Assembly (NCBI RefSeq): GCF_002532045.1
Contig: NZ_NWTG01000025.1
Coordinates: 44,731 to 108,730, forward strand
Reading direction: 5' to 3'
Origin: Bradyrhizobium sp. C9
Lineage (GTDB): Bacteria; Pseudomonadota; Alphaproteobacteria; Rhizobiales; Xanthobacteraceae
DNA length: 64,000 nt
This document shows positions 48,450-59,988 of the stretch, in pieces. The position numbers and the translations under genes are program-made. The notes under the pieces are model-generated. The model saw only the letters and a program-made list of their open reading frames with translations, had not been told where the DNA came from and made no database searches. Each line of letters begins with the position of its first letter. The first letter of the stretch is position 1.

Positions 48450-48506
48450 CTTCTTTTTAGCCGCTACTCACTAAGCAGTGAGGCACCGATCACAAATCCG
48501 CGCAAG

Positions 48507-48554
48507 AGCATGGTCCGGAAAAGTGTGAAGCGGTTTTCCGAATAGACTTTGCTC
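48507..48554. repeat. Degenerate 'gagcatg' repeat next to acnA end
   Basis: gagcatggtccggaaaag ... ggttttccg ... gctc: a decayed member of the 'gagcatgatc' family whose right arm has drifted. It ends 12 bases before the acnA stop. Confidence 0.6.
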
Positions 48555-48566
48555 AAACAAAGGGCC

Positions 48567-51287
<2,721 letters not shown>

Positions 51288-51527
51288 GCGAGGGATCCCA
51301 ATTTTCAGTTATACCCGGCAAGGGTAACTAAACACCGGCGACCGACACGGGCCGAGGGGATGGCCAGGATGGCTTGCGGTCGCCGATTGTGTGTGCTGCA
51401 TCAAGTTCCGGGCTTATAGAACCTTTCTAGAAGCACCGCCACACCGACAAGCGTGCGACAGCGTTGCGCGACCCAAAAATTCTCACGCGGTAGCGAAAGA
51501 TTTCAGAGGGCTGTGACACAACGAACC

Positions 51528-52130
51528 ATGCGGCTCTCGGGACGAAATCTGAAATGCGTGCGCGGCGGACGCGAGGTGTTTTCCAGCCTCGATCTGTCCG
51601 CGGTGGCCGGCGAGGCGCTTGCCGTCACCGGGCCCAACGGCGCGGGCAAGACCTCGCTGCTGCGCGTCCTCGCCGGGCTCCTGGTTCCCGCCGAGGGCTC
51701 GATCGCGCTCGAGGGCGGCGACGCCGAGCTCAGCCTGCCCGAACAGGCCCACTACCTCGGCCATCGCGACGCGCTGAAGCCGGCGCTAAGCGTCGCGGAA
51801 AATCTTTCCTTCTGGCGGGATTTTCTCGGCGGCGAGACGGAAGATGCCGGCCGCTGCCTCGCTGCCGTGGCGCTCGACCATGCCGCGCACCTGCCGGCAG
51901 CCTATCTCTCCGCCGGCCAGCGCCGCCGCCTGTCGATCGCGCGCCTGCTCTCGGTGCGGCGGCCGGTCTGGCTGCTGGACGAGCCGACGTCGGCGCTCGA
52001 CGCGGCCGGACAGGCGCTTTTCGTCGGCCTGATGCGCGCCCATCTCGCAAGCGGCGGCCTGATCGTCGCCGCGACCCATTTGCCGCTCGGCATCGATGCG
52101 CGCGATCTGCGGATGGGAGGCGCGGCATGA
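51528..52130 (+). CDS. ccmA: Heme ABC exporter ATP-binding protein CcmA
   Basis: The ATPase of the cytochrome c maturation system I, which drives release of holo-CcmE. The 200-residue protein has Walker A 'TGPNGAGKTSLLRVLAG', signature 'LSAGQRRRLSIARLL' and Walker B 'VWLLDEPTSALD'. ATG 51528 gives the normal length; an in-frame start 75 bases upstream is rejected. It overlaps ccmB by 4 bases. Confidence 0.96.
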   Translation: MRLSGRNLKCVRGGREVFSSLDLSAVAGEALAVTGPNGAGKTSLLRVLAGLLVPAEGSIALEGGDAELSLPEQAHYLGHRDALKPALSVAENLSFWRDFLGGETEDAGRCLAAVALDHAAHLPAAYLSAGQRRRLSIARLLSVRRPVWLLDEPTSALDAAGQALFVGLMRAHLASGGLIVAATHLPLGIDARDLRMGGAA

Positions 52131-52795
52131 GCGCGCTGACCGCATTGATCCGCCGCGACATCCGGATTGCGCTGCGCGTTGGTGGCGGGGCGTTGATCGG
52201 GGTGCTGTTCTTCCTCACCGTCACGGTGCTGATGCCGTTCGCGGTGGGGCCAGATCTGGCGCTGCTGTCGCGGCTGGGCCCTGCCATCCTGTGGCTAGGC
52301 GCATTGCTGGCGAGCCTGCTGACGCTGGACCGGCTGTTCACGGCCGACCATGAGGACGGCTCGCTCGACCTCATCGTGATGAGCCGGACGCCGCTGGAAC
52401 TCGCCTGCGCGGCCAAGGCGCTGGCACATTGGATCGCCGCCGGGCTGCCACTGATCATCGCAACGCCGGTACTCGGCCTGCTGCTCAATCTCGACGGCAC
52501 GGCGACGCTTGCGGTCGCGGCGACATTGCTGGCGGGAACTCCGGCGCTGACCTTCACCGGCATGATCGGCGCGGCATTGGCGGTGACGCTGCATCGCGGC
52601 GGGCTGCTGCTCGCGGTGCTGGTGCTGCCGCTGTCGATCCCGGTGCTGATCTTCGGCGTCGCGGCCTCGCAGGCGGCGATCTCGGGACCCCTGCCCTTTG
52701 GAACACCGTTCTCGATCCTCTGCGCGCTGTCGCTTGCCAGCCTCGTGATCGGCCCGTTTGCCGCCGCCGCGAGCCTGCGGCACGGGCTGGACTGA
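52127..52795 (+). CDS. ccmB: Heme exporter protein CcmB
   Basis: The membrane subunit (222 residues) of the CcmAB complex. It starts 'SALTALIRRDIRIALRVGG' and has six hydrophobic segments, with the typical 'TADHEDGSLDLIVMSRTPLEL' loop. It is translationally coupled to ccmA (ATGA overlap). Cytochrome c maturation supports the respiratory chains. Confidence 0.96.
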   Translation: MSALTALIRRDIRIALRVGGGALIGVLFFLTVTVLMPFAVGPDLALLSRLGPAILWLGALLASLLTLDRLFTADHEDGSLDLIVMSRTPLELACAAKALAHWIAAGLPLIIATPVLGLLLNLDGTATLAVAATLLAGTPALTFTGMIGAALAVTLHRGGLLLAVLVLPLSIPVLIFGVAASQAAISGPLPFGTPFSILCALSLASLVIGPFAAAASLRHGLD

Positions 52796-52870
52796 GTTGA
52801 GCCCGATCAAATCTCGCCGAGGGGAATTCGGCCAATTGCCTGTGACACACCGGACGACTATCAGGGTGCC

Positions 52871-53656
52871 ATGAAGCTGACCGAGACGCTGACCGACCTC
52901 GCCAATCCGACCAGGTTTCTGGCGCTGACCGCGCGCATCCTGCCGTGGCTCGCGGGTGCGACCGCGATCCTGCTCGCGATCGGGCTCTACCAGTCGGCGA
53001 TGGCGCCCGACGACTACCAGCAGGGCGCCACGGTCAAGATCATGTTCATCCACGTGCCGAATGCGTGGCTGTCGATGTTCGTCTGGGGCGTCATGAGCGT
53101 GGCCGCGCTCGGCACGCTGGTGTGGCGGCATCCGCTCGCCGACGTCGCTGCGAAAGCCGCCGCCCCGATCGGCGCCGCCTTCACCTTCCTGGCGCTGGTC
53201 ACCGGCTCGCTGTGGGGCCGGCCGATGTGGGGCACCTATTGGGAATGGGACGCGCGGCTGACCTCGGTGCTGATCCTGTTCCTGATGTATCTCGGGCTGA
53301 TGGCGCTGTGGCGCGCGGTGGAGGATCCTTCGCGCGCGGCACGGGCGGCGGCGGTCCTGACCCTGGTCGGCGCGATCAATATTCCGATCATCAAGTTCTC
53401 GGTCGACTGGTGGAACACGCTGCACCAGCCGGCCTCGGTGCTCCGGATGGGCGGATCGACGCTCGACAAGGCGTTCCTGTGGCCGCTGCTGGTGATGGCG
53501 ATCGCGTTCTCGCTGCTCTTCATCACGCTGCACCTGGCGGCGATGCGCAACGAGATCCTACGCCGGCGCGTGCGCAGCCTGCAGATGATGCAGGCCAGTC
53601 GCGTCACGTTTGCCAGCGAAGCGGCCGCCGGCCCAAAAGAAATCGGGGCGGCGTAA
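52871..53656 (+). CDS. ccmC: Heme lyase/export protein CcmC
   Basis: A 261-residue six-helix membrane protein that loads heme onto CcmE. The tryptophan-rich periplasmic motif reads 'WGTYWEWDARLTS', and flanking heme-ligand histidines occur in 'MFIHVPNAWLSMFVW' and 'WNTLHQPASV'. The gap from ccmB is 75 bases. Some homologues start slightly downstream. Confidence 0.96.
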   Translation: MKLTETLTDLANPTRFLALTARILPWLAGATAILLAIGLYQSAMAPDDYQQGATVKIMFIHVPNAWLSMFVWGVMSVAALGTLVWRHPLADVAAKAAAPIGAAFTFLALVTGSLWGRPMWGTYWEWDARLTSVLILFLMYLGLMALWRAVEDPSRAARAAAVLTLVGAINIPIIKFSVDWWNTLHQPASVLRMGGSTLDKAFLWPLLVMAIAFSLLFITLHLAAMRNEILRRRVRSLQMMQASRVTFASEAAAGPKEIGAA

Positions 53657-53660
53657 CACG

Positions 53661-53840
53661 ATGTCGCTTGGTCCCTACGCGTCCTTCATCGTGACGTCCT
53701 ACGCACTGGTCGCAGCCGTCGTGCTGCTGCTGATCGTCTGGATCGTCGCCGACTATCGCCGGCAACGGGCGCACCTCAAGGAGATCGAGGCCAGCGGCGT
53801 CACGCGCCGCTCTGGCCGCAGCGCGGCGGATATTCGATGA
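53661..53840 (+). CDS. ccmD: Heme exporter protein CcmD
   Basis: A 59-residue single-span protein that helps release holo-CcmE from CcmABC. It starts 'MSLGPYASFIVTSYALVAA', the family pattern, has one transmembrane helix and a basic tail 'DYRRQRAHLKEIEA'. ATG 53661 lies 4 bases after the ccmC stop. It overlaps the next gene by 4 bases. Confidence 0.93.
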   Translation: MSLGPYASFIVTSYALVAAVVLLLIVWIVADYRRQRAHLKEIEASGVTRRSGRSAADIR

Positions 53841-54430
53841 GCGATCAGGCGACCAACAGTCCGCCGCAAGCCCGCCGCCTGCTGGTGGTGCTGCCGCTGG
53901 TGGTTTTCCTCGCCCTCGCGGGGCTGTTCTTGCTGCGGCTTTATGGCGGCGATCCCTCGAAAATCCCGTCGGCGCTGATCGGCCGGCCGGCGCCGCAGAC
54001 CGCGCTGCCCGCGCTCGACGGCCTCGTGAAGGACGGCGCGCCCGTCCCCGGCCTCGATCCCGCGGCCTTCAAGGGCAAGGTCTCGATCGTCAACGTCTGG
54101 GCGTCGTGGTGCGTGCCCTGCCACGATGAGGCGCCGCTGCTGACCGAGCTCGGCAAGGACAAGCGCTTCCAGATCATCGGCATCAACTACAAGGACTCGC
54201 CCGACAACGCGCGGCGCTTCCTCGGCCGCTACGGCAATCCGTTCGGCGTCGTCGGTGTCGACGGCAACGGCCGCGCTTCGATCGAATGGGGCGTCTACGG
54301 CGTGCCCGAGACCTTCCTGGTCGGACGCGAGGGCACGATCGTCTACAAGCTGGTCGGCCCGGTGACGCCTGACAACGTCAACACCGTGCTCAAGGTCGAG
54401 ATCGAGAAGGCGCTGCGCGCGGACAAGTAA
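53837..54430 (+). CDS. ccmG: Thiol:disulfide interchange protein CcmG/DsbE
   Basis: A 197-residue membrane-anchored thioredoxin that reduces apocytochrome c cysteines for heme attachment. N-terminal anchor 'LLVVLPLVVFLALAGLFLL', active site 'NVWASWCVPCHDEAPLL' (C-x-x-C), 'GINYKDSPDNARRFL' and 'YGVPETFLVGREG' with the conserved cis-Pro region. It is the last gene of ccmABCDG; ccmE, ccmF and ccmH are elsewhere. Confidence 0.96.
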   Translation: MSDQATNSPPQARRLLVVLPLVVFLALAGLFLLRLYGGDPSKIPSALIGRPAPQTALPALDGLVKDGAPVPGLDPAAFKGKVSIVNVWASWCVPCHDEAPLLTELGKDKRFQIIGINYKDSPDNARRFLGRYGNPFGVVGVDGNGRASIEWGVYGVPETFLVGREGTIVYKLVGPVTPDNVNTVLKVEIEKALRADK

Positions 54431-54572
54431 TCGCGTCGGCATGCCGTGACTCGCGAACCTGAATTGCGCGTGAATGGGCCAAGAAAACACCTGCGGCATA
54501 ATACTTCGACGCATTTATCTGCGGTTCATTTCGCGGCCACGGCAACGCCATGAACGCACCCCCAACTCAGTG

Positions 54573-54588
54573 ACGTTGACATCAACGT
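54573..54588. promoter_or_regulatory. 16-base palindrome before the ComEA-like gene
   Basis: acgttga-ca-tcaacgt is a perfect palindrome ending 17 bases before the start codon, overlapping the position of the leader, with the ribosome site 'ggagggg' just after it. Confidence 0.4.
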
Positions 54589-54605
54589 TCCTCTGGAGGG
54601 GACAT

Positions 54606-54980
54606 ATGCGCAAGACCACGCTCGCTTCACTTCTCGCTACTGCACTCACGCTCGGCCTGATGACGGCCACGCCGTCGATGGCCCAGTCGCCGCAGCCGGC
54701 CGCGCCCGCCGCCAAATCCGAGAGCCACACGGCGCCAGCGCCGAAAACGGCGACCCCTGATCTGAAGACGACGGGAATGGCGAAGGACGACCTGCTCGAC
54801 ATCAACAGCGCCAGCCCTGACCAACTCGACGCGCTGCCCGGTGTCGGCAAGGCCTATTCGGCCGCGATCATCAAGGGCCGCCCCTACAAGGGCAAGGATG
54901 AACTGGTGCAGAAGAACATCCTGCCGCAGGCGACGTACGACAAGATCAAGGACAAGATCGTCGCCAAGCAGAAGAGCTGA
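54606..54980 (+). CDS. Exported helix-hairpin-helix (ComEA-like) protein
   Basis: A 124-residue protein with a signal peptide ('LASLLATALTLGLMTATPSMAQ'), an Ala/Pro/Lys linker and a C-terminal helix-hairpin-helix domain ('LLDINSASPDQLDALPGVGKAYSAAII', 'GRPYKGKDELVQKNILPQATYDKI' patterns). Such domains bind DNA non-specifically, as in the competence protein ComEA, but no other competence genes are nearby. ATG 54606 follows 'ggagggg'. Confidence 0.88.
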   Translation: MRKTTLASLLATALTLGLMTATPSMAQSPQPAAPAAKSESHTAPAPKTATPDLKTTGMAKDDLLDINSASPDQLDALPGVGKAYSAAIIKGRPYKGKDELVQKNILPQATYDKIKDKIVAKQKS

Positions 54981-54996
54981 GCTCTGAAGCCTCGAA

Positions 54997-55025
54997 CGCA
55001 GCGCGGCGCAATCGCCCGCGCTGCG
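54997..55025. terminator. Hairpin between convergent ComEA-like and yciB genes
   Basis: Ten-base perfect arms cgcagcgcgg (54997-55006) and ccgcgctgcg (55016-55025) with a 9-base loop. There is no T tract; it may serve both genes. Confidence 0.45.
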
Positions 55026-55032
55026 CTTCGAC

Positions 55033-55635
55033 CTATTTCCGCAGGTCGCCGGCTTCCGCCTCGCTGGTCTCCAGCGAGACCGGCTCCAGATGATAGCGCT
55101 TGGTCAGCGGCATCTGGGCGATGGCGAAGATCATGGTCAGCGGCGTCACGCCGAACACCTTGAAGTTGACCCAGAAATCCGTGGTCTGCGTTCGCCAGAC
55201 GATCTCGTTGAGGATGGCCATGCCGGCGAAGAACAGCGCCCAGCGCATGGTGAGGATGCGCCAGCCCTGCGGCGTCAGATTGAACATCTGGTCGAACATC
55301 ACGGCGATGAAGGAACGGCCGAACAGCAGCCCGCCGCCGAGCACGGCCGCGAACAGGCCGTAGATGATGGTCGGCTTGACCTTGATGAAGGTCTCGTCGT
55401 GCAACACCAGCGTCAGGGTGCCGAACACCAGCACGATCGCGCCGGTCACCAGCGCCATGATCGGCACGTGTTTGGTCACCACATAGGACGCGATCATGGC
55501 GGCCACGATCGCGACCATGAACGCAGCCGTAGCGACGAACAGATGGTACTTGGCGTTCGCGATGAAAAACACGAGCAGCGGCCCGAGTTCGGTCGCTAGC
55601 TTGAACAGCGGATGTGGCTGGGTCTTGTCCATCAA
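55033..55635 (-). CDS. yciB: Septation protein A / YciB inner membrane protein
   Basis: A 200-residue integral membrane protein of the YciB/IspA septation family. It starts 'HPLFKLATELGPLLVFF', the family signature, has five hydrophobic segments, and contains 'GLLFGRSFIAVMFDQMFNL' and 'ILNEIVWRTQTTDFWVNFKVFG'. Known relatives influence cell-envelope synthesis and septation. It overlaps the ftsY stop by 4 bases. Confidence 0.93.
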   Translation of the reverse strand: MMDKTQPHPLFKLATELGPLLVFFIANAKYHLFVATAAFMVAIVAAMIASYVVTKHVPIMALVTGAIVLVFGTLTLVLHDETFIKVKPTIIYGLFAAVLGGGLLFGRSFIAVMFDQMFNLTPQGWRILTMRWALFFAGMAILNEIVWRTQTTDFWVNFKVFGVTPLTMIFAIAQMPLTKRYHLEPVSLETSEAEAGDLRK

Positions 55636-56573
55636 TTCTCGATCCCGGCAATCGCCTTGGCAAAATCCTTCGCCGTGAAGGGCGCGAGGTCCTCGACGCC
55701 TTCGCCGACGCCGATGAAATGCACCGGCAGCTTGTGCTTCTCCGACAGCGCGACAAGGATGCCGCCGCGCGCGGTGCCGTCAAGCTTGGTCATCACGAGG
55801 CCGGTGACGCCTGCCGTACGATGAAATGCCTCGACCTGCGACAGCGCATTTTGTCCCACCGTGGCGTCGAGCACGAGCAGCACCGCATGCGGCGCCGACG
55901 CATCGACCTTCTTGATGACGCGTACGACCTTTTCGAGCTCGTTCATCAGCTCGGACTTGTTCTGCAGCCGGCCGGCGGTGTCGATCAGCAGCACGTCGCG
56001 CGCCTGCTCCTTTGCCGCGGTCAGCGCGCTGAAGGCAAGGCTTGCCGAATCCGACCCTTGCGCGCCCGCGATGACCGGCGATTTGGTGCGCTCGCCCCAG
56101 ACCTTGAGCTGTTCGATCGCCGCGGCGCGGAAGGTGTCGCCAGCGGCCAGCATGACCTTGCGGCCCTCGGCGGAGAATTTCGCGGCCAGCTTGCCGATCG
56201 TCGTGGTCTTGCCGGAGCCGTTGACGCCGACGACCAGGATCACGAACGGCTTCACCGTCGCATCGATCTCGAGCGGCTTGGCCACCGACGCCAGCACCTT
56301 CTCGACCTCGGTCGCGACCACGTCCTTGACCTCGTCGGCGGAGATCGCCTTGTCGTAGCGGCCCTTGCCGACAGCTTGCGCAATGCGGACCGCGACATCG
56401 GTGCCGAGGTCAGCGCGCAGCAGCACATCCTCGATGTCATCGAGCATGGCAGAATCGAGCTTGCGCTTGGTGACGAGGTCGGCGACCGCGGTCCCGATCG
56501 AACTCGAGGTTCGCTTCAGGCCGCCTTTCAGCCGCTGCCACCAGCTCTGTTTTGTTCCCGTGGTATCGTTCAT
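55632..56573 (-). CDS. ftsY: Signal recognition particle receptor FtsY
   Basis: The SRP receptor GTPase (313 residues), which docks ribosome-nascent-chain complexes at the membrane. The N domain is followed by the G domain with P-loop 'VGVNGSGKTTTIGKLAA' (about 118-134), 'DTAGRLQNKSELMNEL', 'TKLDGTARGG' and the terminal 'GVGEGVEDLAPF'. The acidic A domain seen in E. coli is reduced to a short basic tail, as is common in alphaproteobacteria. It is coupled to yciB. Confidence 0.98.
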   Translation of the reverse strand: MNDTTGTKQSWWQRLKGGLKRTSSSIGTAVADLVTKRKLDSAMLDDIEDVLLRADLGTDVAVRIAQAVGKGRYDKAISADEVKDVVATEVEKVLASVAKPLEIDATVKPFVILVVGVNGSGKTTTIGKLAAKFSAEGRKVMLAAGDTFRAAAIEQLKVWGERTKSPVIAGAQGSDSASLAFSALTAAKEQARDVLLIDTAGRLQNKSELMNELEKVVRVIKKVDASAPHAVLLVLDATVGQNALSQVEAFHRTAGVTGLVMTKLDGTARGGILVALSEKHKLPVHFIGVGEGVEDLAPFTAKDFAKAIAGIEN

Positions 56574-56622
56574 GGCGGGGGTGTGTTAGCCGTTTCGCCT
56601 CACAAACGAAAGTCTCGACGAA

Positions 56623-57324
56623 TTGATCGATGTTCCCCAATTGACCGCGGAAGAAATCCTGGCGCGGGTGCTCCACCGCGACGGGCTGATGCTGGTCATC
56701 GACAAGCCGGCGGGCCTGCCGGTGCATCGCGGCCCGAAGGGCGGCCCCAATCTGGAGGCCTCGTTCGACGCATTGCGGTTCGGCCTGCCGCGGCCGCCGG
56801 TGCTGGCGCATCGGCTGGACAAGGACACCTCCGGCTGCCTCGTCCTGGGACGCCATCGCAAGGCCACCGCCTCGCTCGGGCTGCTGTTCAAGCACAGCAA
56901 GATCGCAAAGACCTATTGGACCGTGGTCGAGGGCGGCCCCACCGAGGACGAAGGCACCATCGACATGCCGCTCGGCCGGCTGAACGCCGAGCGCGGCTGG
57001 TGGCAGAAGCCGGACCCGGACGGCCAGAAGGCGATCACCAACTGGAAGGTGCTGGGACGCGGCGCGGGCATCGCCTGGCTCGCGATGGAGCCAGTCACCG
57101 GCCGCACCCATCAGCTCCGGGTGCATTCGTCGGCGATGGGCTGGCCGATCGTCGGCGACAATATCTACGGCAACGGTCCGCGCTTCGGCGAGCCGACCCT
57201 GCATCTGCATTCCCGCGAAATCGGCATCCCGATCTCCCGCAACAAGGACCCGGTGCATGTCGTCGCGCCCGCGCCGGCGCACATGCAGGAGCGGCTCAAG
57301 GCCTGCGGCTGGAACGGCGAATAG
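56623..57324 (+). CDS. RluA family pseudouridine synthase
   Basis: A 233-residue pseudouridine synthase of the RluA/RsuA-like group. The catalytic Asp is in 'LAHRLDKDTSGCLVLG' (about residue 66). Other signatures: 'LMLVIDKPAGLPVHRG', 'GRTHQLRVHSSAMGWPIVGD' and 'LHLHSREIGIP'. No S4 domain is present. The target (tRNA or rRNA) cannot be told. The start is uncertain: TTG 56623 is the earliest, TTG 56641 is possible. The stop codon TAG lies at the edge of a dispersed repeat. Confidence 0.9.
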   Translation: MIDVPQLTAEEILARVLHRDGLMLVIDKPAGLPVHRGPKGGPNLEASFDALRFGLPRPPVLAHRLDKDTSGCLVLGRHRKATASLGLLFKHSKIAKTYWTVVEGGPTEDEGTIDMPLGRLNAERGWWQKPDPDGQKAITNWKVLGRGAGIAWLAMEPVTGRTHQLRVHSSAMGWPIVGDNIYGNGPRFGEPTLHLHSREIGIPISRNKDPVHVVAPAPAHMQERLKACGWNGE

Positions 57325-57398
57325 AGCGTTTTCGAGCGAAAGCCTGTCCCGGCCTTGATCCGGGATGGATACCGGCTCGCGTCAAGAAAACACGTCAA
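57322..57398. repeat. 'gcgttttc' repeat interrupted by a REP-like unit
   Basis: 57322-57340 (tagagcgttttcgagcgaa) and 57366-57398 (tggataccggctcgcgtc...) match the two halves of the element seen at 2841-2892. Between them lies a 25-base insert (57341-57365) with the palindrome tcccgg...ccggga. The TAG of the upstream gene is the first triplet of the element. Confidence 0.65.
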
Positions 57399-57515
57399 GG
57401 TGTAGAGCTTCCTCCGGGATTCTACTGATCATTATCCTTACGAAACGTTCAGGTCCGCCCGATAAAGCTGCAAACCGGCTTAGAACAAGCAATCGGGACG
57501 GGCTCAGGACGAGCA

Positions 57516-58655
57516 ATGCTGACTGCCGGGCAGGCGATTGTCGACGAGGTCGAGGCTGCGATCCGCGCCGGCTCCGCCGAGAAATGCATCGCGACGGCGA
57601 AGCGCGTCACTGATCTCTTCCTCCACTCCGCCGGCAGCTTCAACAGCGAGCAGATCGAACTGTTCGACAATGTGCTCGAACGGCTGGTCAAGACCATCGA
57701 GCTGCGCGCGCTCGCCGAGATCAGCGCCCGGATGGCGCTTGCCGAGATCAGCGAGCAGCTCGCCCCGGTGGCGCAGGCACCGCCCGCGATCGTCCGCCGC
57801 CTCGCCGGCAACGACGAGATCCGGATCGCGCGGCCGATGCTGCAGGAATCCTCGCGCCTCAGCGCCGAGGATCTGGTCGAGATCGCGCAGACCAAGAGCG
57901 AGCAGCACCTGCTCGCCGTCGCCGGCCGCTGGTGGCTGAAGGAGGTCGTCACCGACGCGCTTCTGGCCCGTCGCTTTGCGAGCGTGAGCCACCGCCTGGT
58001 CACCAATCCCGGTGCAAAAGTATCGCCGGACGGATTTGCCGTCATCCTCGCGCAAGCCGAGCACGATCCGACCCTCGCAGTCGAGACCGGCATCCGCGCG
58101 GACCTGCCGGCGGAGCTCCGTCTGCAGCTCCTACGCCGGGCAACGGAAGAGGTGCGCGGCCGTCTGCTGGAGCGCGCCCCGCCGTATCTGTACGAGGAAA
58201 TCCGGCACGCGATCGCCGCAGTCGCGGCCGGCGTCGAGCGCGACATGTCGCAGGTCCGCGATTTCACCGCGGCCAAGCGCCAGGTCGCGAAGCTGAAGGA
58301 CAGCGGCGAGCTCGACGAGGCCGCCCTGCTCGGCTTCGCCAGGCAGCGGAAATATGAAGAGACCATTGTTGCGCTGGCGGACCTAGCGCAGTCGAGCATC
58401 GAGGTGATCCGCTCCCTGATGCAAAGCCTGCGCAGTGAAGGCCTGCTGGTGCCGTGCCGGGCGGCCGGCTTGAGCTGGGAGACCACCGCCGCGGTGATGG
58501 AATGCCGCTATGCGACCGGCTCGATGGGACACGTCGAGCTTGCCAATGCGAAGACCCAGTTCACCAAGATGACACGCGGCGATGCCGATCGCCTGCTGCG
58601 GTTCTGGCAGGTTCGCGCAACGCAGCCGCCAAAGCCCGGCGGCCGCGCGCACTGA
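57516..58655 (+). CDS. DUF2336 domain protein
   Basis: A 379-residue protein of the DUF2336 family, common in Bradyrhizobium and relatives. It is mostly alpha-helical: 'RVTDLFLHSAGSFNSEQIELFDNVLERL' pattern, then 'ARMALAEISEQLAPVAQAPPAIVRRLAGND', and HEAT-like helices. No signal peptide or membrane segment. No biochemical role is known to me. ATG 57516 follows 'caggacgagc' without a strong ribosome site. A 379-base spacer of unusual composition follows. Confidence 0.85.
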   Translation: MLTAGQAIVDEVEAAIRAGSAEKCIATAKRVTDLFLHSAGSFNSEQIELFDNVLERLVKTIELRALAEISARMALAEISEQLAPVAQAPPAIVRRLAGNDEIRIARPMLQESSRLSAEDLVEIAQTKSEQHLLAVAGRWWLKEVVTDALLARRFASVSHRLVTNPGAKVSPDGFAVILAQAEHDPTLAVETGIRADLPAELRLQLLRRATEEVRGRLLERAPPYLYEEIRHAIAAVAAGVERDMSQVRDFTAAKRQVAKLKDSGELDEAALLGFARQRKYEETIVALADLAQSSIEVIRSLMQSLRSEGLLVPCRAAGLSWETTAAVMECRYATGSMGHVELANAKTQFTKMTRGDADRLLRFWQVRATQPPKPGGRAH

Positions 58656-59034
58656 TCACGTCATGCACGATGACGCGACTGGAAGCGATTTAACCTGTCA
58701 AACAGCTGATTCGTGTTGCGCCAGCCGTGAGACCCACGAATCTCTCACAGGGAGCGCTTCCTCCGCCGGCAGGCGTCGACCTGAAACGCGGAGACACTCA
58801 CGATGCTTTCTGAAAGCGAAGCAGAATTCGACAACTACCGGGGACGTTTGACCCAACTGAGGCATGCGCGACCTGATTTTTGCGGCGCGAATTGACCTTC
58901 GAGCCCATTTCTTTGGTCCCGATTTCCTGATTTGATCCTCGGTATTGCGAGCCAATTTGCCGCGATCCCCGCCCAGATGGCGCGGTGCCGATCACCATCA
59001 TCGTCGTGAACGATAAAAGCAGGAAGGACATCGC
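58656..59034. other. Spacer before the amidohydrolase gene, possibly foreign
   Basis: No conserved gene is recognisable. Short reading frames on the - strand (58698-58955, 58798-59031) lack start context and family features. The sequence is less GC-rich than its surroundings and contains no copy of the dispersed repeats common elsewhere in the window. The amidohydrolase ribosome site 'aggaagg' lies at its right edge. Confidence 0.5.
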
Positions 59035-59988
59035 ATGCCTTCGCGCCGCAGTTTTCTGACCGGCACCGTCGCGACCGGCGTCGCGCTGTCAATGCAGCAC
59101 GCCACGGCGGCAGTCGCGCAGCAAAAACGAGTGATCGTCGATTCGCAGGTTCACCTGTGGAAGGAGAGCACCCCGGAAAGACCATGGCTTCCCGGTGCCA
59201 AGCCGCAGCTTCCGGAGCCCTTCACCATCGAGCGAATAATTCCACTGATGGACGAGGCTGGCGTCGATCGCGTCGTCATCGTTCCGCCGGTGTCGCTCGA
59301 AGGCGAGCGCATCGACTATGCCCAAGAGGCGGTCAGACGGTACCCGGGCCGCTTCGCTATCATGGCGCGCGTAGCTCTCGACAAGCCCGACCGCTCGGCA
59401 CGACTGGCGACCTGGCGCGACCAGCCCGGCGTGCTGGGCGTGAGGTTGAACTTCGGCCCCGGCGAAGCGGCGTGGCTGACAGACGGAACCGCGGACTGGT
59501 TCTGGCCGGCGGCCGAGAAGGCCCGCCTGCCTGTGATGTTTCTCACCTCGGGCCAGACATCGCTGTTCGCCCGCATCGCCGAACGACACCCGCAACTTAC
59601 GCTCATCATCGATCATATGGGTGTCGGCGCGGGCTTGCGCCCTCGACCTGATTCATCGGACTCGGTGGGAAACAACACGGTGCCGGAAGCTATTGTCCAA
59701 GCGGCCGCGCTCGCAAAATATCCGAATGTGTCGGTGAAGTTGTCGTCGGTACCGCTGATTTCGACTGAGTCATATCCATTCCGTGACGTGATCCCGCATA
59801 TCCATCGCCTGTTCGACGCCTACGGACCCGAGCGCTGCCACTGGGGGACCGACATAACCAATTCATTCGCCCGGGCCAGCTATCTGCAACGCGTGACGCA
59901 ATTCACGGAGGAGCTTCCGTTCCTCACCGAGAGCGACAAGGACTGGATCATGGGCCGAGCGATCCTGGCGCGGCTTCGCTGGACGTGA
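59035..59988 (+). CDS. Tat-exported amidohydrolase (amidohydrolase-2 family)
   Basis: A 317-residue metal-dependent hydrolase of the 2-pyrone-4,6-dicarboxylate hydrolase-like group. The N terminus 'MPSRRSFLTGTVATGVALS' has a twin-arginine signal (S-R-R-S-F-L). Residues after it start the TIM barrel: 'VIVDSQVHLW' (where the family usually has D-x-H; here Q-V-H), 'LIIDHMGVG', and 'WGTDITNSF' with the terminal metal Asp. It is flanked by spacers without repeats, and its codon use is less GC-biased than its neighbours, suggesting acquisition. The substrate is unknown. Confidence 0.87.
   Translation: MPSRRSFLTGTVATGVALSMQHATAAVAQQKRVIVDSQVHLWKESTPERPWLPGAKPQLPEPFTIERIIPLMDEAGVDRVVIVPPVSLEGERIDYAQEAVRRYPGRFAIMARVALDKPDRSARLATWRDQPGVLGVRLNFGPGEAAWLTDGTADWFWPAAEKARLPVMFLTSGQTSLFARIAERHPQLTLIIDHMGVGAGLRPRPDSSDSVGNNTVPEAIVQAAALAKYPNVSVKLSSVPLISTESYPFRDVIPHIHRLFDAYGPERCHWGTDITNSFARASYLQRVTQFTEELPFLTESDKDWIMGRAILARLRWT

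Noticed and set aside
58698..59031. - strand frames in the spacer before the amidohydrolase, considered as a transposase remnant
   Set aside because: I could not match them to any transposase motif (no DDE pattern or terminal repeats), so no mobile element is called.
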